This document shows, piece by piece, positions 52,128 to 61,641 of a stretch of DNA of 64,000 nucleotides (positions are counted from its first letter, which is position 1; each line of letters begins with the position of its first letter). Position numbers and translations under genes: made by a program. The stretch spans positions 1 through 64,000 of the forward strand of contig JABXJT010000013.1 of the NCBI GenBank assembly GCA_013375455.1. Reading direction: 5' to 3'. The notes under the pieces were generated by a model, which did not search any database, had not been told where the DNA came from, and worked only from the letters and a program-made list of their open reading frames with translations. Origin of the DNA: Candidatus Helarchaeota archaeon (lineage in GTDB: Archaea > Asgardarchaeota > Lokiarchaeia > Helarchaeales > HEL-GB-A).

Positions 52128-52637
52128 TCACGCTTTTCTTAAGGCCTCCATTGGTCGTACTTTTAACATTCGGCGCCATGCTAACAACACGCCGATAAAT
52201 TGCATTCCCACGATGACTCCAAACGAAATTAAGAAAGCCTCTGCCCTAAAGATCCAAAGATCTTGTTCGAAATATGCTCCTATCCCAAAATAATGTATGA
52301 TGACCTCGAGAACGATGAATCCTGCCACTAAACATACAAGCATTAGTTCACCAATAAAAAGCCATTTAATATCAGATGATGTCCAACCAAGACATCTTAG
52401 CGTTGCCACTTGCAATTTTCGGTAGCTTGAAATCAGCAAGCCATATACAAAGGCCACTATACCAACTGCCAGAAGTAATACTAATACCGGTAAAGGGTTA
52501 ACTGTACCTTCCATCAAACCATCCAACGTAAAAGCCGTCCAGAACATTAAAATTGCATAAATACCCACAAAGAAAAGGAATCTCTTCCCTGTCCTAATTG
52601 CAAGGCGTAACGATTTTATAAGCACTCGTAAAGTCAT
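52128..52637 (-). CDS. Minimal FtsX-like ABC permease
   Basis: A 169-residue membrane protein with four transmembrane helices and no large extracytoplasmic domain. The segment SYRKLQVATLRCLGWTSSDI is the FtsX/MacB cytoplasmic loop, and the last helix is followed by MLKVRPMEALRKA, the usual closing motif (RPMEALR). The periplasmic sensor domain normally present between helices 1 and 2 is lacking. It is paired with the LolD-like ATPase. Substrate and role are unclear. Confidence 0.75.
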   Translation of the reverse strand: MTLRVLIKSLRLAIRTGKRFLFFVGIYAILMFWTAFTLDGLMEGTVNPLPVLVLLLAVGIVAFVYGLLISSYRKLQVATLRCLGWTSSDIKWLFIGELMLVCLVAGFIVLEVIIHYFGIGAYFEQDLWIFRAEAFLISFGVIVGMQFIGVLLAWRRMLKVRPMEALRKA

Positions 52638-52712
52638 TTTTCTACCACTCTTTTTTGGTTTATATTATCTATTTGATAACCTCTATCTTATTTCTTAACA
52701 TGGCATCTTTCT

Positions 52713-52722
52713 TTTTATATTT
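52713..52722 (+). promoter_or_regulatory. TATA box of the Nudix gene
   Basis: TTTTTATATT starts 48 bases upstream of GTG 52761, consistent with a short-leader archaeal transcript. Confidence 0.4.
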
Positions 52723-52760
52723 TAATGTAAAATATTATCATCGTAATTAAAGTATTCGTA

Positions 52761-53201
52761 GTGAGAATAGTGAGGTATCGAGGACCGAGAACAACGATCG
52801 ACGCAATCATTCTAGAAAAAAATGGATCCATTGTCTTAATTAAACGGAAATATCCACCTTATCAGGGTCATTGGGCACTTCCAGGGGGCTTTGTTGAACT
52901 CGGAGAGAGAGCTGAGGATGCGGTAAGACGTGAAGCCGAAGAAGAAACTGGATTAAAAATCGAAATCTTAAAACTATCTGGCGTTTACTCTGACCCTGAA
53001 CGAGATCCACGAGGGCACACCATAACTATTGCTTATTTATGCAAGATAAAATCTCCAGAGGGCAAACTAAAAGGTGGAACTGATGCAAAAGAAGCCAAAG
53101 TTTTTACTACGGATGATATCTCTACTATGCAGCTTGCCTTTGACCACAATATTATTATACGCGATGCTTTGAAAATAGCAGATAAAGAAAAATTATGGTG
53201 A
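52761..53201 (+). CDS. Nudix hydrolase (ADP-ribose pyrophosphatase-like)
   Basis: A 146-residue Nudix protein. The Nudix box is [24 protein letters not shown], matching G-x5-E-x7-R-E-U-x-E-E-x-G-U with all acidic metal ligands. Archaeal relatives of this size hydrolyse ADP-ribose or dinucleotides. GTG 52761 or GTG 52770 may be used. The following hypothetical gene starts five bases later. Confidence 0.88.
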   Translation: MRIVRYRGPRTTIDAIILEKNGSIVLIKRKYPPYQGHWALPGGFVELGERAEDAVRREAEEETGLKIEILKLSGVYSDPERDPRGHTITIAYLCKIKSPEGKLKGGTDAKEAKVFTTDDISTMQLAFDHNIIIRDALKIADKEKLW

Positions 53202-53205
53202 TTTC

Positions 53206-53874
53206 ATGGATGGGTTCGACTTAACAGGTACGAATGCAGCGTTAGATGAAAAAATTAAGAGAAATTACTTTATTTGCGTGGAAAAATGCGACAAATATGC
53301 TGCAAGGACCAAAATCGAGGGTAAGAAAATAATGGGGAAAGAATCTGGAGAATTAGAAATAGAAATTTCTTATACTCCTTACATCATAGCCAAAGCAAGT
53401 TATCGAATCATCTATCTACGACGGAACCGGTACGCGATGTCCGTGCCACCGGATGTAGATTCTGTAAAAATACTCAACCGTTCCTTCATGAATAGCGATA
53501 TTATCAAAAATGAAGTGAAGGTTGATGCCATCGAGAAGATCATTATCGAACAAGGAGAAGATGTTGAGCTCGATCATAAAGGTAATCGGATAAAGTACAA
53601 AGACATTCCCCCGCATAATAAAGTGGATGCATCCTTTTATGAAGCCCATAAACGAGAGATCATTCGGCCTAAATTTGATGTTGGGGACATCATCCAACAA
53701 CTCCGAGATAAATTAGTTTCTCGCCCTCATGACGTCTCCAGATCAATTGAAGAAACGTTCAACGTGGATATTCAGGTGATTCTTCGAACCTATTATACTG
53801 GCACGTTCACGACCGAAGATAAAGAGAAAAAGATGCGGGTGGACAGCGTCACAGGAAAGTTAGAAGTACCTTAA
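53206..53874 (+). CDS. Conserved-looking hypothetical protein after Nudix gene
   Basis: A 222-residue soluble protein that I do not recognise. It has an N-terminal beta-rich half (TKIEGKKIMGKESGELEIE, YAMSVPPDVDSVKIL) and a helical C-terminal half with alternating charge. There is no signal peptide or zinc motif. It starts at ATG 53206, five bases after the Nudix stop, so the two are surely co-transcribed and may share a substrate pathway. Confidence 0.6.
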   Translation: MDGFDLTGTNAALDEKIKRNYFICVEKCDKYAARTKIEGKKIMGKESGELEIEISYTPYIIAKASYRIIYLRRNRYAMSVPPDVDSVKILNRSFMNSDIIKNEVKVDAIEKIIIEQGEDVELDHKGNRIKYKDIPPHNKVDASFYEAHKREIIRPKFDVGDIIQQLRDKLVSRPHDVSRSIEETFNVDIQVILRTYYTGTFTTEDKEKKMRVDSVTGKLEVP

Positions 53875-53886
53875 CTCATTTAAATT

Positions 53887-54576
53887 TCAAAGAAGCCCAA
53901 CCCCATTAATCATAAAATGCACACCCAAATAAATCAAGAATGCCGCACAAACAACTAATATAACCTGATAAACCTTATCGCTTATCCATCTTTTTCCTGA
54001 AGATATCATTACTGAAATGAAGGTGTACCATGCAAAATCGCTTAAAATATGTCCAATATAGAAAATTGTTATTCCAATCAAGCCGAATGCAATGGGAACA
54101 AATTCAACTGGAAGAGGTGGAAGTTCGGTATAAATCAAACCAAGCCCTATAGTAGCCCACCAAATAATCCAGAAAGGATTTGAAACGCTTAGAACGATCC
54201 CATCAAGAATTGGGGCATAACTTTTCTTTTTTTCTTCAGAAGCTCTACGATTTAATTCTTTATTTATTGAGATCTTTTTCACGAAGACATCAATGAGCAT
54301 TAAAGCAGCAAGAATGCATAAAAGGATTCCTCCTGCTAGGCTTACAATTAATTCAGCTGTGATCGTTTGGAGTATGACATCCAAGCCCAAAATTATTCCA
54401 ACAAGGAGAATGAACTCAATTATGGAATGCCCAAACACTACTAATGGTCCCGTTTTCCATCCTCTTCGTGGCGTTTCCTTAATCACGATGGCCAGGACTG
54501 GTCCTGGGGTTATTGCCCCCGAAAATCCGATTAAAAATGAAAATAGCATGATCTGCATTAATATATTGAAGTTCAT
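53887..54576 (-). CDS. LysE-family exporter
   Basis: A 229-residue membrane protein with six hydrophobic segments. The motif FSGAITPGPVLAIVI in the first helix is the LysE/RhtB hallmark, and SNPFWIIWWATIG occurs in the middle. It exports amino acids or similar small molecules. It is the last gene of the nadB-mobA-cofE group, ten bases behind cofE, although no direct functional link is obvious. Confidence 0.85.
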   Translation of the reverse strand: MNFNILMQIMLFSFLIGFSGAITPGPVLAIVIKETPRRGWKTGPLVVFGHSIIEFILLVGIILGLDVILQTITAELIVSLAGGILLCILAALMLIDVFVKKISINKELNRRASEEKKKSYAPILDGIVLSVSNPFWIIWWATIGLGLIYTELPPLPVEFVPIAFGLIGITIFYIGHILSDFAWYTFISVMISSGKRWISDKVYQVILVVCAAFLIYLGVHFMINGVGLL

Positions 54577-54585
54577 TAGATTGGC

Positions 54586-55344
54586 TCAACGAAATAAATC
54601 TTGTTTTTTTGGTCGGATCAATCGTAATCCTTTTCCATCTTTATTAGTATAACGATATCCCCGAATTAAAATGATGGGCATCCCCTCACCCGCTTCTCCC
54701 ATGATCAACTCAGCAGCCGAAGCGAGTTCATCAGCAATGGCAATTTTGGTTTTTTCTAGTTGATATCCGAAAAGATCAATCTGTCCGCGATAATCAAGGA
54801 TTTCCTTTATTCCTGCCACCCCTAAGGCCACGTTAATTGATCCACGCCTAAATGGGCGCCCATGGGTATCAGAAATAATGATAGCTACGTTTTTTCCAGC
54901 TTTTTCGCGAATTTGGGTTCGGAGCTCAGCTGCAGCCCTGTCTGGATCAACGGGAAGCAGGGTTACTGAATCATCTGGCGAATTAGACATATCAATGCCA
55001 GCATCAGCACAAATAAAACCTAATTTGGTTTCGACAATGATTTTTCCGTTTCCTTCAATTACAGCAGTTCTTAGAATTTGTTTAGATTCTTCGAGAATTA
55101 AGGTGACTAGATGTGGATCCTTCTTAATTTCATTAGCCAATTGGATTGCATCTGGTGTAGGTTTTACTTTTTTAAGATCCCTGACCCGTCCTTCAATTCG
55201 AGAAATGATGGTCTGAGCAATCACAAAAACGTCAGAATCTTCAATACTCAGCTTCATCCTGTTCAGAGAATTTAACATTATCTCAACAAGATCATCGTTT
55301 TCCTTGATGATGGGAACATGCTTCAATCCAATTATTTGAATCAT
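54586..55344 (-). CDS. cofE: F420-0:gamma-glutamyl ligase
   Basis: GTP-dependent addition of glutamates to coenzyme F420-0. The blocks DVFVIAQTIISRIEGR, AVIEGNGKIIVETKLGFICADAGID (with NSPDDSVTLLP) and the DTHGRPFRRGSINVALG stretch are diagnostic. 252 residues is normal. It overlaps the mobA stop (ATGA), so it is translationally coupled. It implies that this organism makes or uses F420. Confidence 0.93.
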   Translation of the reverse strand: MIQIIGLKHVPIIKENDDLVEIMLNSLNRMKLSIEDSDVFVIAQTIISRIEGRVRDLKKVKPTPDAIQLANEIKKDPHLVTLILEESKQILRTAVIEGNGKIIVETKLGFICADAGIDMSNSPDDSVTLLPVDPDRAAAELRTQIREKAGKNVAIIISDTHGRPFRRGSINVALGVAGIKEILDYRGQIDLFGYQLEKTKIAIADELASAAELIMGEAGEGMPIILIRGYRYTNKDGKGLRLIRPKKQDLFR

Positions 55345-55991
55345 TCTGATTCACTTACTTCCAAGATTTTGATTAATATTTCGAGGTCATATCTTGTATT
55401 TACGTTAAAGAAGGTATGCAGCTCAGGATCTATTGGCTTTATTTCAGTAACAGGAAAAAAATGTGCTGCTGAAATGCGATCAATGAAACTCCTCAATCGG
55501 TAAGATTTCTCCTGAATGCTTTGTTGAATGGCTTTAATGGCGGGCTCCTTACTATAAATTGCGCAGAGTGGCTCAATGTAGCCATTTGGGAATTCCGGGA
55601 TTACAGCCCAACAAAGGGGCCTCACGTTAGAATAATATTCATACAATAATTCAATTACTCTTGGCTTGATGAGCGGCATATCGCAACCTAATAGCAATAC
55701 ATGACCAAATTCTGCGTTTTTAAACCCGGTTAATGCCCCAATAAGAGGACTTTCAATAGAGGGGTCTTCATCTAATAAAAATTTCACGGGATAATTAGCT
55801 GCATGCTTTAATTTCTTGAGCCTTTTTTCTGTTTTAGTAATTACAAGGATATCTTCCGATATTGAAAGGACCTTTTCCAGAGTGTGAGCTATGAGGGATT
55901 TGTCTTTAATGAATATTAGGGCCTTATCTACGCCTAACCGCTTTGCCCTCCCACCAGCCAGAATAACAATTGAAAGGTCCATTCTAATCAA
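55341..55991 (-). CDS. mobA: Molybdenum cofactor guanylyltransferase
   Basis: Nucleotidyltransferase of 216 residues that attaches GMP to molybdopterin. The N-terminal LAGGRAKRLGVDKAL has the GG.S-RMG-DKA-like loop with the Lys, and the metal-binding GCDMPLIKP Asp is present. Distant CofC or MobA-like NTPs are alternatives, but mobB and fdhD in the window support MobA. In-frame ATGs at 55991 and 55982 both are possible. Upstream nadB ends 21 bases before it. Confidence 0.8.
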   Translation of the reverse strand: MIRMDLSIVILAGGRAKRLGVDKALIFIKDKSLIAHTLEKVLSISEDILVITKTEKRLKKLKHAANYPVKFLLDEDPSIESPLIGALTGFKNAEFGHVLLLGCDMPLIKPRVIELLYEYYSNVRPLCWAVIPEFPNGYIEPLCAIYSKEPAIKAIQQSIQEKSYRLRSFIDRISAAHFFPVTEIKPIDPELHTFFNVNTRYDLEILIKILEVSESE

Positions 55992-56011
55992 ATAATAGAG
56001 TAGTTAAATTA

Positions 56012-57568
56012 CTATCGGCGCCCGACAATTTCAGTAATTTTTGCTTCTGGTAGCTTATCAGGATAATCTAGGTTATAGTGAATACCTCGACTTTCTTTTC
56101 GTAGTAAGGCCGAATCAATGGTTAGTTCAGCGACGGTTGCTAAGTTCCTCAATTCAATCAAATCTGCTGTAATGATAGAATGCCAGTAGTACTCGTTAAT
56201 TTCTTCTTGTAAGTTGATAATTCTTTGTTTTGCACGCTGCAATCTTTTATTAGTCCGAACAATACCTACGTAATTCCACATAAATCTTCTAATCTCATCC
56301 CAATTTTGAGTAATGACCACAGCTTCGTCGCTATCCACGGCATCGCCTATTTCCCACGGCCTAAAATCATGGATTCTTAAGCCTTGTTGGAGGAGATCCT
56401 TACATTTTTTGGCCGCTTCGTGAGCACAAACAACTGCTTCGAGCAATGAATTGCTAGCTAAACGGTTAGCACCATGTAAACCAGTGCAACTTGTTTCCCC
56501 GATCACCAATAGATTTTCAATATCCGTAGTTCCATCGAGTTTAGCCTTAACACCACCACAACAGTAATGTGCCGCAGGCACGACTGGTATTTTCGAACGG
56601 GTTATGTCAATGTTAAATTCAAGGCATCTTTGATATATTCCAGGAAATCTTGACTGAATAAAATTAGGACCGCGATGCGTGATATCGAGATAAACACAGT
56701 CATCACCGCTTCTCTTTAACTCATCATCAATAGCCCTCGCCACTATATCCCTCGGTGCAAGTTCTTTTGCCTTATGGTAACTTTCCATGAACCTATTTCC
56801 ATTTTGATCTATGAGGATAGCTTTTTCTCCGCGCAAGGCTTCTGAGATTAAGAATGACTTTGCGTATGGATGGTATAAGCATGTGGGATGGAATTGAAAG
56901 AATTCCATATTCATTATTGTCGCGCCTGCTCGATACGCCATTGCTATCCCATCACCCGTCGCAATATCAGGATTACTTGTATAGAGATAAATCTTCCCTG
57001 CTCCACCCGTTGCTAACACAATAATTTTTGCTTGGATTTGAATTACCCGCTTGTTTTTTACATCCAATACATACACGCCAATAACTTTTCCGTTCGACGT
57101 CACCAAGTTAATGGCTATATAATTCTCATAAATTGGAACTTTTGATTTTGTTACTGCTCTCAATAAGGATGATTCAATCTCTTTCCCAGTTAAATCCTTC
57201 GTGTGTAAAATTCGCCTTTGCGAATGTCCGCCCTCCATTCCAAGATCAAATTTGCCATCCTCATTCCGCGTGAATTCGACGTTACATAAATCAATCAATT
57301 CTTTAACGCGGATTGGACCACTCTTAACTACCTGTTCCACTACTTCTCTATCACACAACCCATTTCCAGCACGGAGCGTATCCTCAACATGAGATTCAAA
57401 GGAATCAGTCGGGGATAAAACAGCCGCTATGCCTCCTTGAGCATAATTCGTGTTACTTTCAGCCCTCTCTTTCTTCGTGATAATCGTGACTTTTGCAAAA
57501 CTGCTTGCTTTTAAAGAGAAAAACAAGCCCGCGATGCCACTTCCAATGACCAAGATGTCTGTTTTCAT
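56012..57568 (-). CDS. nadB: L-aspartate oxidase
   Basis: FAD enzyme oxidising aspartate to iminoaspartate in de novo NAD synthesis. The FAD fold ([15 protein letters not shown]), [13 protein letters not shown], the catalytic region of [13 protein letters not shown] and [13 protein letters not shown], and [19 protein letters not shown] are conserved. GTG 57589, ATG 57577 and ATG 57568 are possible starts; the last gives the standard N-terminus (518 residues). nadA and nadC are not in the window. It heads the minus-strand group with mobA and cofE. Confidence 0.93.
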   Translation of the reverse strand: MKTDILVIGSGIAGLFFSLKASSFAKVTIITKKERAESNTNYAQGGIAAVLSPTDSFESHVEDTLRAGNGLCDREVVEQVVKSGPIRVKELIDLCNVEFTRNEDGKFDLGMEGGHSQRRILHTKDLTGKEIESSLLRAVTKSKVPIYENYIAINLVTSNGKVIGVYVLDVKNKRVIQIQAKIIVLATGGAGKIYLYTSNPDIATGDGIAMAYRAGATIMNMEFFQFHPTCLYHPYAKSFLISEALRGEKAILIDQNGNRFMESYHKAKELAPRDIVARAIDDELKRSGDDCVYLDITHRGPNFIQSRFPGIYQRCLEFNIDITRSKIPVVPAAHYCCGGVKAKLDGTTDIENLLVIGETSCTGLHGANRLASNSLLEAVVCAHEAAKKCKDLLQQGLRIHDFRPWEIGDAVDSDEAVVITQNWDEIRRFMWNYVGIVRTNKRLQRAKQRIINLQEEINEYYWHSIITADLIELRNLATVAELTIDSALLRKESRGIHYNLDYPDKLPEAKITEIVGRR

Positions 57569-57682
57569 ATCATTCATCGATATTCGCACAACCCAAACGA
57601 ATCTTTATCAAATTTTTCTATTAGATTTCACCTTACCAAACCTTATTTTTATTATTATGGTATTACTATTTAGGGAAGTTCA

Positions 57683-58486
57683 ATGAAAGAATCGATTCTC
57701 AAACCCATTACTCGATTTTCCAAAGGAGAATTTCATAAAATTAAAGACGAGATTGCAGTTGAAACCATTATTAGAATATGGGTGAATGAAAATTCGATAA
57801 CTTCTGTTTTATGTTCTCCAACTCTAGAAAAAGAATTGGTCGTTGGTTATCTTTTTACAACCGGTATTATCAACTCATTTGAAGAAGTTGAAGATATAAG
57901 AGACGAGGGCCATGAATATAAAGTAACCCTAAATTCGAAGATTGACCTCGATTCAAGGCTTAAGAATTCTCAATTCATCAATCGTATCATTTCAACGGGT
58001 TGTGGCCCTCCTGAATATTGGTTAACTGTTAGAACTGGAAAAGGACTTCCTAAAATTGAATCCAAAATTCAGGTTTCAATGGACGATATTTTAAAGGCAG
58101 TTAAAGATTTGAACGAAAACTCGAATATTTTTCGCCGAACGGGCGCAACCCACGCTGCTGGATTATATAATGCATCAATTAATCGCATTATCGTGGCGGA
58201 GGACGTTGGAAGACATAATGCAATCGATAAAGTCATAGGCTATGCAATCATTCAAGGTGAAAAAAGTTTTGATGATAAAATACTCGTTTCAACGGGACGT
58301 TTAACAGCAGATATCGTTTTCAAATCTGCGAAATGCAGAATTCCGATCGTCGCCTCAATGGCAGCTGCTACTGATTCCGGAATTTCTACCGCTAAAGTTA
58401 CGAACACTACCCTTCTTGGTTTCGTGAGGGGCAAAAAAAAGGCAAATATATATACGAACCCGTTTAGAATTATTCCTAACAAGTGA
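57683..58486 (+). CDS. fdhD: Formate dehydrogenase accessory sulfurtransferase FdhD
   Basis: Sulfurtransferase for molybdo/tungsto-formate dehydrogenases, 267 residues. The FRRTGATHAAGLYN and EDVGRHNAIDKVIGYAII blocks and the ISTAKVTNTTLLGFVRGK tail are typical. The cysteine loop is STGCGPPEYW: only one Cys, where many FdhD have Cys-x-x-Cys. The first Cys is the one needed for sulfur transfer, so it may still be active. It is divergent from nadB. Confidence 0.88.
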   Translation: MKESILKPITRFSKGEFHKIKDEIAVETIIRIWVNENSITSVLCSPTLEKELVVGYLFTTGIINSFEEVEDIRDEGHEYKVTLNSKIDLDSRLKNSQFINRIISTGCGPPEYWLTVRTGKGLPKIESKIQVSMDDILKAVKDLNENSNIFRRTGATHAAGLYNASINRIIVAEDVGRHNAIDKVIGYAIIQGEKSFDDKILVSTGRLTADIVFKSAKCRIPIVASMAAATDSGISTAKVTNTTLLGFVRGKKKANIYTNPFRIIPNK

Positions 58487-58525
58487 TATTTCCAATAAAC
58501 GGAATGATTTCGGATAGGAATTAGT

Positions 58526-59614
58526 ATGTCCAATGTGGAAAAGGAATTAGAAGAATTAAGAGATGAGATTTCCAAACTAGACAGTTCAATCGTGGAATTA
58601 TTAAACTCAAGAGCAGCACTTGCAAAAAGAATTGGAGCCGCTAAGATCGGATTGGGGCGTTCTGTCATCGATAGAGCGCGTGAACAGGAAGTATACGAGC
58701 GCATAACCTCTGAAGACCTTGAAAACCTTACAAAATCTCAATTGTTAGCAATCTATAAAGAAATTATTGCAGCTTGCAGGGTAGTTCAGGCTGGAAAAAA
58801 ACGCGTGGCCTTCTTAGGTCCTGCTGGCACTTTCTCAGAACAAGCAACTAAATCATACTTCTCCGAAGCCGAAGCAGATTTTATCATGGTGAATAAAATT
58901 TCTGACGTCTTTCGGCGGGTCATAAGTGAAGAAGTTGATTACGGAGTGGTCCCTGTCGAAAATTCAACATATGGCTCCGTACCCGTTACGTTAGACCTCC
59001 TTCTCGAAAGTGACATTAAAGCAATAGGTGAAATCATCATTCGCATCAAACACAACCTCATAACATTGAAGAAAATTCCGCTTTCCGAGATAAAGACCGT
59101 TCTATCAAAAGATCAAGCGATAGCTCAATGCCGTGGATTTATTGAAGAGAATTTACCAACTGCTGAAATAATTGAAACCAAAAGCACGTCAAGGGCCGTT
59201 GAGGTACTCCCCGAATATGAAAACGCTGCCGCTATTGGAACCGAATTAGCCGCAGAAATTTTTAACCGCGTGGTTATATCCAAAGGCATCGAGGATAATC
59301 AGAATAACTTCACCCGCTTCTTTGTTCTTGGACATGAAGAAAGCACCCCAACTGATACCGACAAAACATCCATTGTCTTCTCCGTAAAACACGTCCCAGG
59401 TGCCTTGTTAAATGCCTTAAAAGCTTTCTCCAGTCGAAAAATTAATTTAACAAAATTAGAATCGCGGCCTTCACGGATCACACCCTGGGAATATTACTTC
59501 TATACAGATTTTGAGGGGCATATTGCGGAACCCCACGTACAAGAAGCACTTGCAGATCTGAAAAATAACACTTTGTATATTAAAATTCTGGGTTCCTACA
59601 AATCTTCTAAATAA
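58526..59614 (+). CDS. pheA: Bifunctional chorismate mutase-prephenate dehydratase
   Basis: Bifunctional enzyme to phenylpyruvate, 362 residues. An AroQ-type mutase helix bundle covers residues about 1-90 (LRDEISKLDSSIVELLNSRA), followed by the dehydratase (AFLGPAGTFSEQATKSYF, VPVENSTYGSVPVTLDLLL) and a C-terminal ACT domain (SIVFSVKHVPGALLNALKAF, TKLESRPSR) that would bind phenylalanine for feedback. It stands 7 kb from the rest of the pathway. A normal ATG 58526 start. Confidence 0.93.
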   Translation: MSNVEKELEELRDEISKLDSSIVELLNSRAALAKRIGAAKIGLGRSVIDRAREQEVYERITSEDLENLTKSQLLAIYKEIIAACRVVQAGKKRVAFLGPAGTFSEQATKSYFSEAEADFIMVNKISDVFRRVISEEVDYGVVPVENSTYGSVPVTLDLLLESDIKAIGEIIIRIKHNLITLKKIPLSEIKTVLSKDQAIAQCRGFIEENLPTAEIIETKSTSRAVEVLPEYENAAAIGTELAAEIFNRVVISKGIEDNQNNFTRFFVLGHEESTPTDTDKTSIVFSVKHVPGALLNALKAFSSRKINLTKLESRPSRITPWEYYFYTDFEGHIAEPHVQEALADLKNNTLYIKILGSYKSSK

Positions 59615-59620
59615 TTCTTA

Positions 59621-60010
59621 TTATTCGGTGGAACCTTTTATCTTTTCTTCCAAACTTGGACAAACTAAAGCGATTAGACCGCCAGATGCCCCCCACAGGA
59701 CTGTAATGTAGAACCCGCCACCAGCTATAATGCTGACCATACTAATGGATATCATGATTAACCCTCCCATAATATATTTCCGCACGATAATTAATGCTCC
59801 GCTGTACATGCAAATTCCCGCACAGACAAAACTGATTATAGCGGCAATCGTTGGATTCGCTTGAAAATACGGAATAAATAATAAATCTTGACCCCAATCC
59901 TGAAATACCATGATTAAAATTCCCTCTAAAATGCACCAAAATCCAGATACTATTCCTAATACACCAGCTGCTCCTGCGGTTGCTGGTTTAGGGATCTCTT
60001 CGGTCGTCAT
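59621..60010 (-). CDS. Small four-helix membrane protein, hypothetical
   Basis: A 129-residue protein with four hydrophobic segments and acidic N- and C-termini. I do not recognise it. It is convergent with pheA and precedes no obvious partner. Confidence 0.6.
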   Translation of the reverse strand: MTTEEIPKPATAGAAGVLGIVSGFWCILEGILIMVFQDWGQDLLFIPYFQANPTIAAIISFVCAGICMYSGALIIVRKYIMGGLIMISISMVSIIAGGGFYITVLWGASGGLIALVCPSLEEKIKGSTE

Positions 60011-60090
60011 CTCATTACCTCGAAATCAGTATGAATTGGTTTTCCTCATAATCCTTTTTATATTCTTCCTATTTTATGACATTAAAATAA

Positions 60091-61203
60091 TTAAATACCT
60101 AAAATGTAAGGGAAAAATGCATAAGCGAGCCCTGTCATGGCCAATCCAATACAGAGTGGATTTAATATGTTATCCGTAAGCGGCACGCCTGGCGTGTAAT
60201 AATCGATAATAAAGAATATGAGTGCTCCAATTCCGCAAAGAATAAGAGCCGCCGAAATTGAAGCTAAATTAATTGTTTTTACTAATTTATTTACTAAAAC
60301 AATCATGCATAAGAATCCCGTTCCAAATGAAACCGCCACGCCTGCAATACAGCCTTCCCATGTTTTTTTACTCTTCGCTTTAATCTTATGTTTTCCAACA
60401 CTGACACCCACGATCGTGGCAGCTGCATCTCCCAAGGAGGCCATTGCTATTGCCGCCATTGCAATGGGCGGTTTAAAGAAAAGAACTGCCGCGGTGACGC
60501 CAACTGCGATCAATACGTGAGGACCGAGAGTGGTTTTTTCTTTCTCCCGATAGACCTTACTTATTGCTTTAACAGGATAGTAACGAGGGGCATATATACG
60601 AACGAAATCAGTTAGTACAAGTAACATAAAAATGGCCAAAATCATAAAAAGCGTAAATGCCTTCCCGGCCAGTGCAGTGGGCACAATTATTTCGATATTA
60701 ATATGCCAAATATCCCAGCCAGTCGAAAGATATCCAAAAAAAGTTTTGGATGCCAAATCCCCTACAAATAGATAACAGGTTAGAATTCCTATGATTGTAA
60801 TATGAAATGCTTTTCGGGATGTCTCAAGATCAAGTGAATTGATTGCTCGTGCATCTTCAATCGGAACTCCAGTAGCACCCTTTTTTTCTTTCCTCTGCTC
60901 TCCGATGACATACAATCCTATGAAAAGTATGATTACAGGTATGAAAGCTAACGTATAAAAGCCAAGTGGATAAGGTATCGGTAGAAGAGGTGCAACAGAT
61001 GCTAAATTACCAAGATTTAGTAACCCAAATATACCCCATCCAGCTAAATAGCCTCCCATCGCGAAACAGGTACCAGCTGCAAGAATACTAGACCAACTCC
61101 CCTCTCTATTATTTTCTTGAAAGTTCTTACGTGCAATTTTTAAAAAGACCAGTCCGCAAATGATAATTACTAAACCAAGACCTAAATTAAACAATCCAAG
61201 CAA
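60091..61203 (-). CDS. DGK1/SEC59-like CTP-dependent lipid kinase
   Basis: A 370-residue polytopic membrane protein with about ten hydrophobic segments. The C-terminal half has SRKAFHI (N-terminal motif of the family), then ASLGDAAATIVGVSVGKHK and KKTWEGCIAGVAVSFGTG, the CTP-transferase signature shared by dolichol kinase SEC59, DGK1 and phosphatidate cytidylyltransferases. A role in polyprenol or ether-lipid precursor phosphorylation is likely. TTG 61203 is the assumed start. About 150 N-terminal residues are extra membrane helices. Confidence 0.75.
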   Translation of the reverse strand: MLGLFNLGLGLVIIICGLVFLKIARKNFQENNREGSWSSILAAGTCFAMGGYLAGWGIFGLLNLGNLASVAPLLPIPYPLGFYTLAFIPVIILFIGLYVIGEQRKEKKGATGVPIEDARAINSLDLETSRKAFHITIIGILTCYLFVGDLASKTFFGYLSTGWDIWHINIEIIVPTALAGKAFTLFMILAIFMLLVLTDFVRIYAPRYYPVKAISKVYREKEKTTLGPHVLIAVGVTAAVLFFKPPIAMAAIAMASLGDAAATIVGVSVGKHKIKAKSKKTWEGCIAGVAVSFGTGFLCMIVLVNKLVKTINLASISAALILCGIGALIFFIIDYYTPGVPLTDNILNPLCIGLAMTGLAYAFFPYILGI

Positions 61204-61404
61204 ACATTCACTTCCCGGAGTTTCTCAGAACTTGAGAACCTATTTTTGAAAATTTCTAGATTGTTACTTTAAAAAACTTCTGGAGTTAAAAATCTCCCAG
61301 AATACCGTGGAATTTGTAAAAAGTTTTCCAATCATAAAATATTTCGCCGATTTATCATAATCTGAGCAGAAAACTCTTAAACAAAAAAAAAAATAATAAT
61401 CGCA

Positions 61405-61608
61405 ATGTCAAATATAATCGCCGATCTCCTCTCACTTTCCTTCATTATTGTTTTGATTCTACTAACATCTACTTTCAGCATTTCCTTAATCGATGAAAAT
61501 CGGCGAAGGACTTTTGGTATTGTTGCGGGAATACTCACTGGCGTGGCAGTTGTATTTATGCTTCTCTTCATCCTTGGGTTTGTCTTTCATCCAGAACCGG
61601 TTGTCTAA
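61405..61608 (+). CDS. Small two-helix membrane protein
   Basis: A 67-residue frame with two hydrophobic helices separated by NRRRTFG, a shape typical of real small membrane proteins. It lies alone 33 bases before mobB; no clear ribosome site is seen, so it may be leaderless or a chance frame. Confidence 0.4.
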   Translation: MSNIIADLLSLSFIIVLILLTSTFSISLIDENRRRTFGIVAGILTGVAVVFMLLFILGFVFHPEPVV

Positions 61609-61641
61609 AGATTTTTAACTATTCTTTCCCATCTACACACG

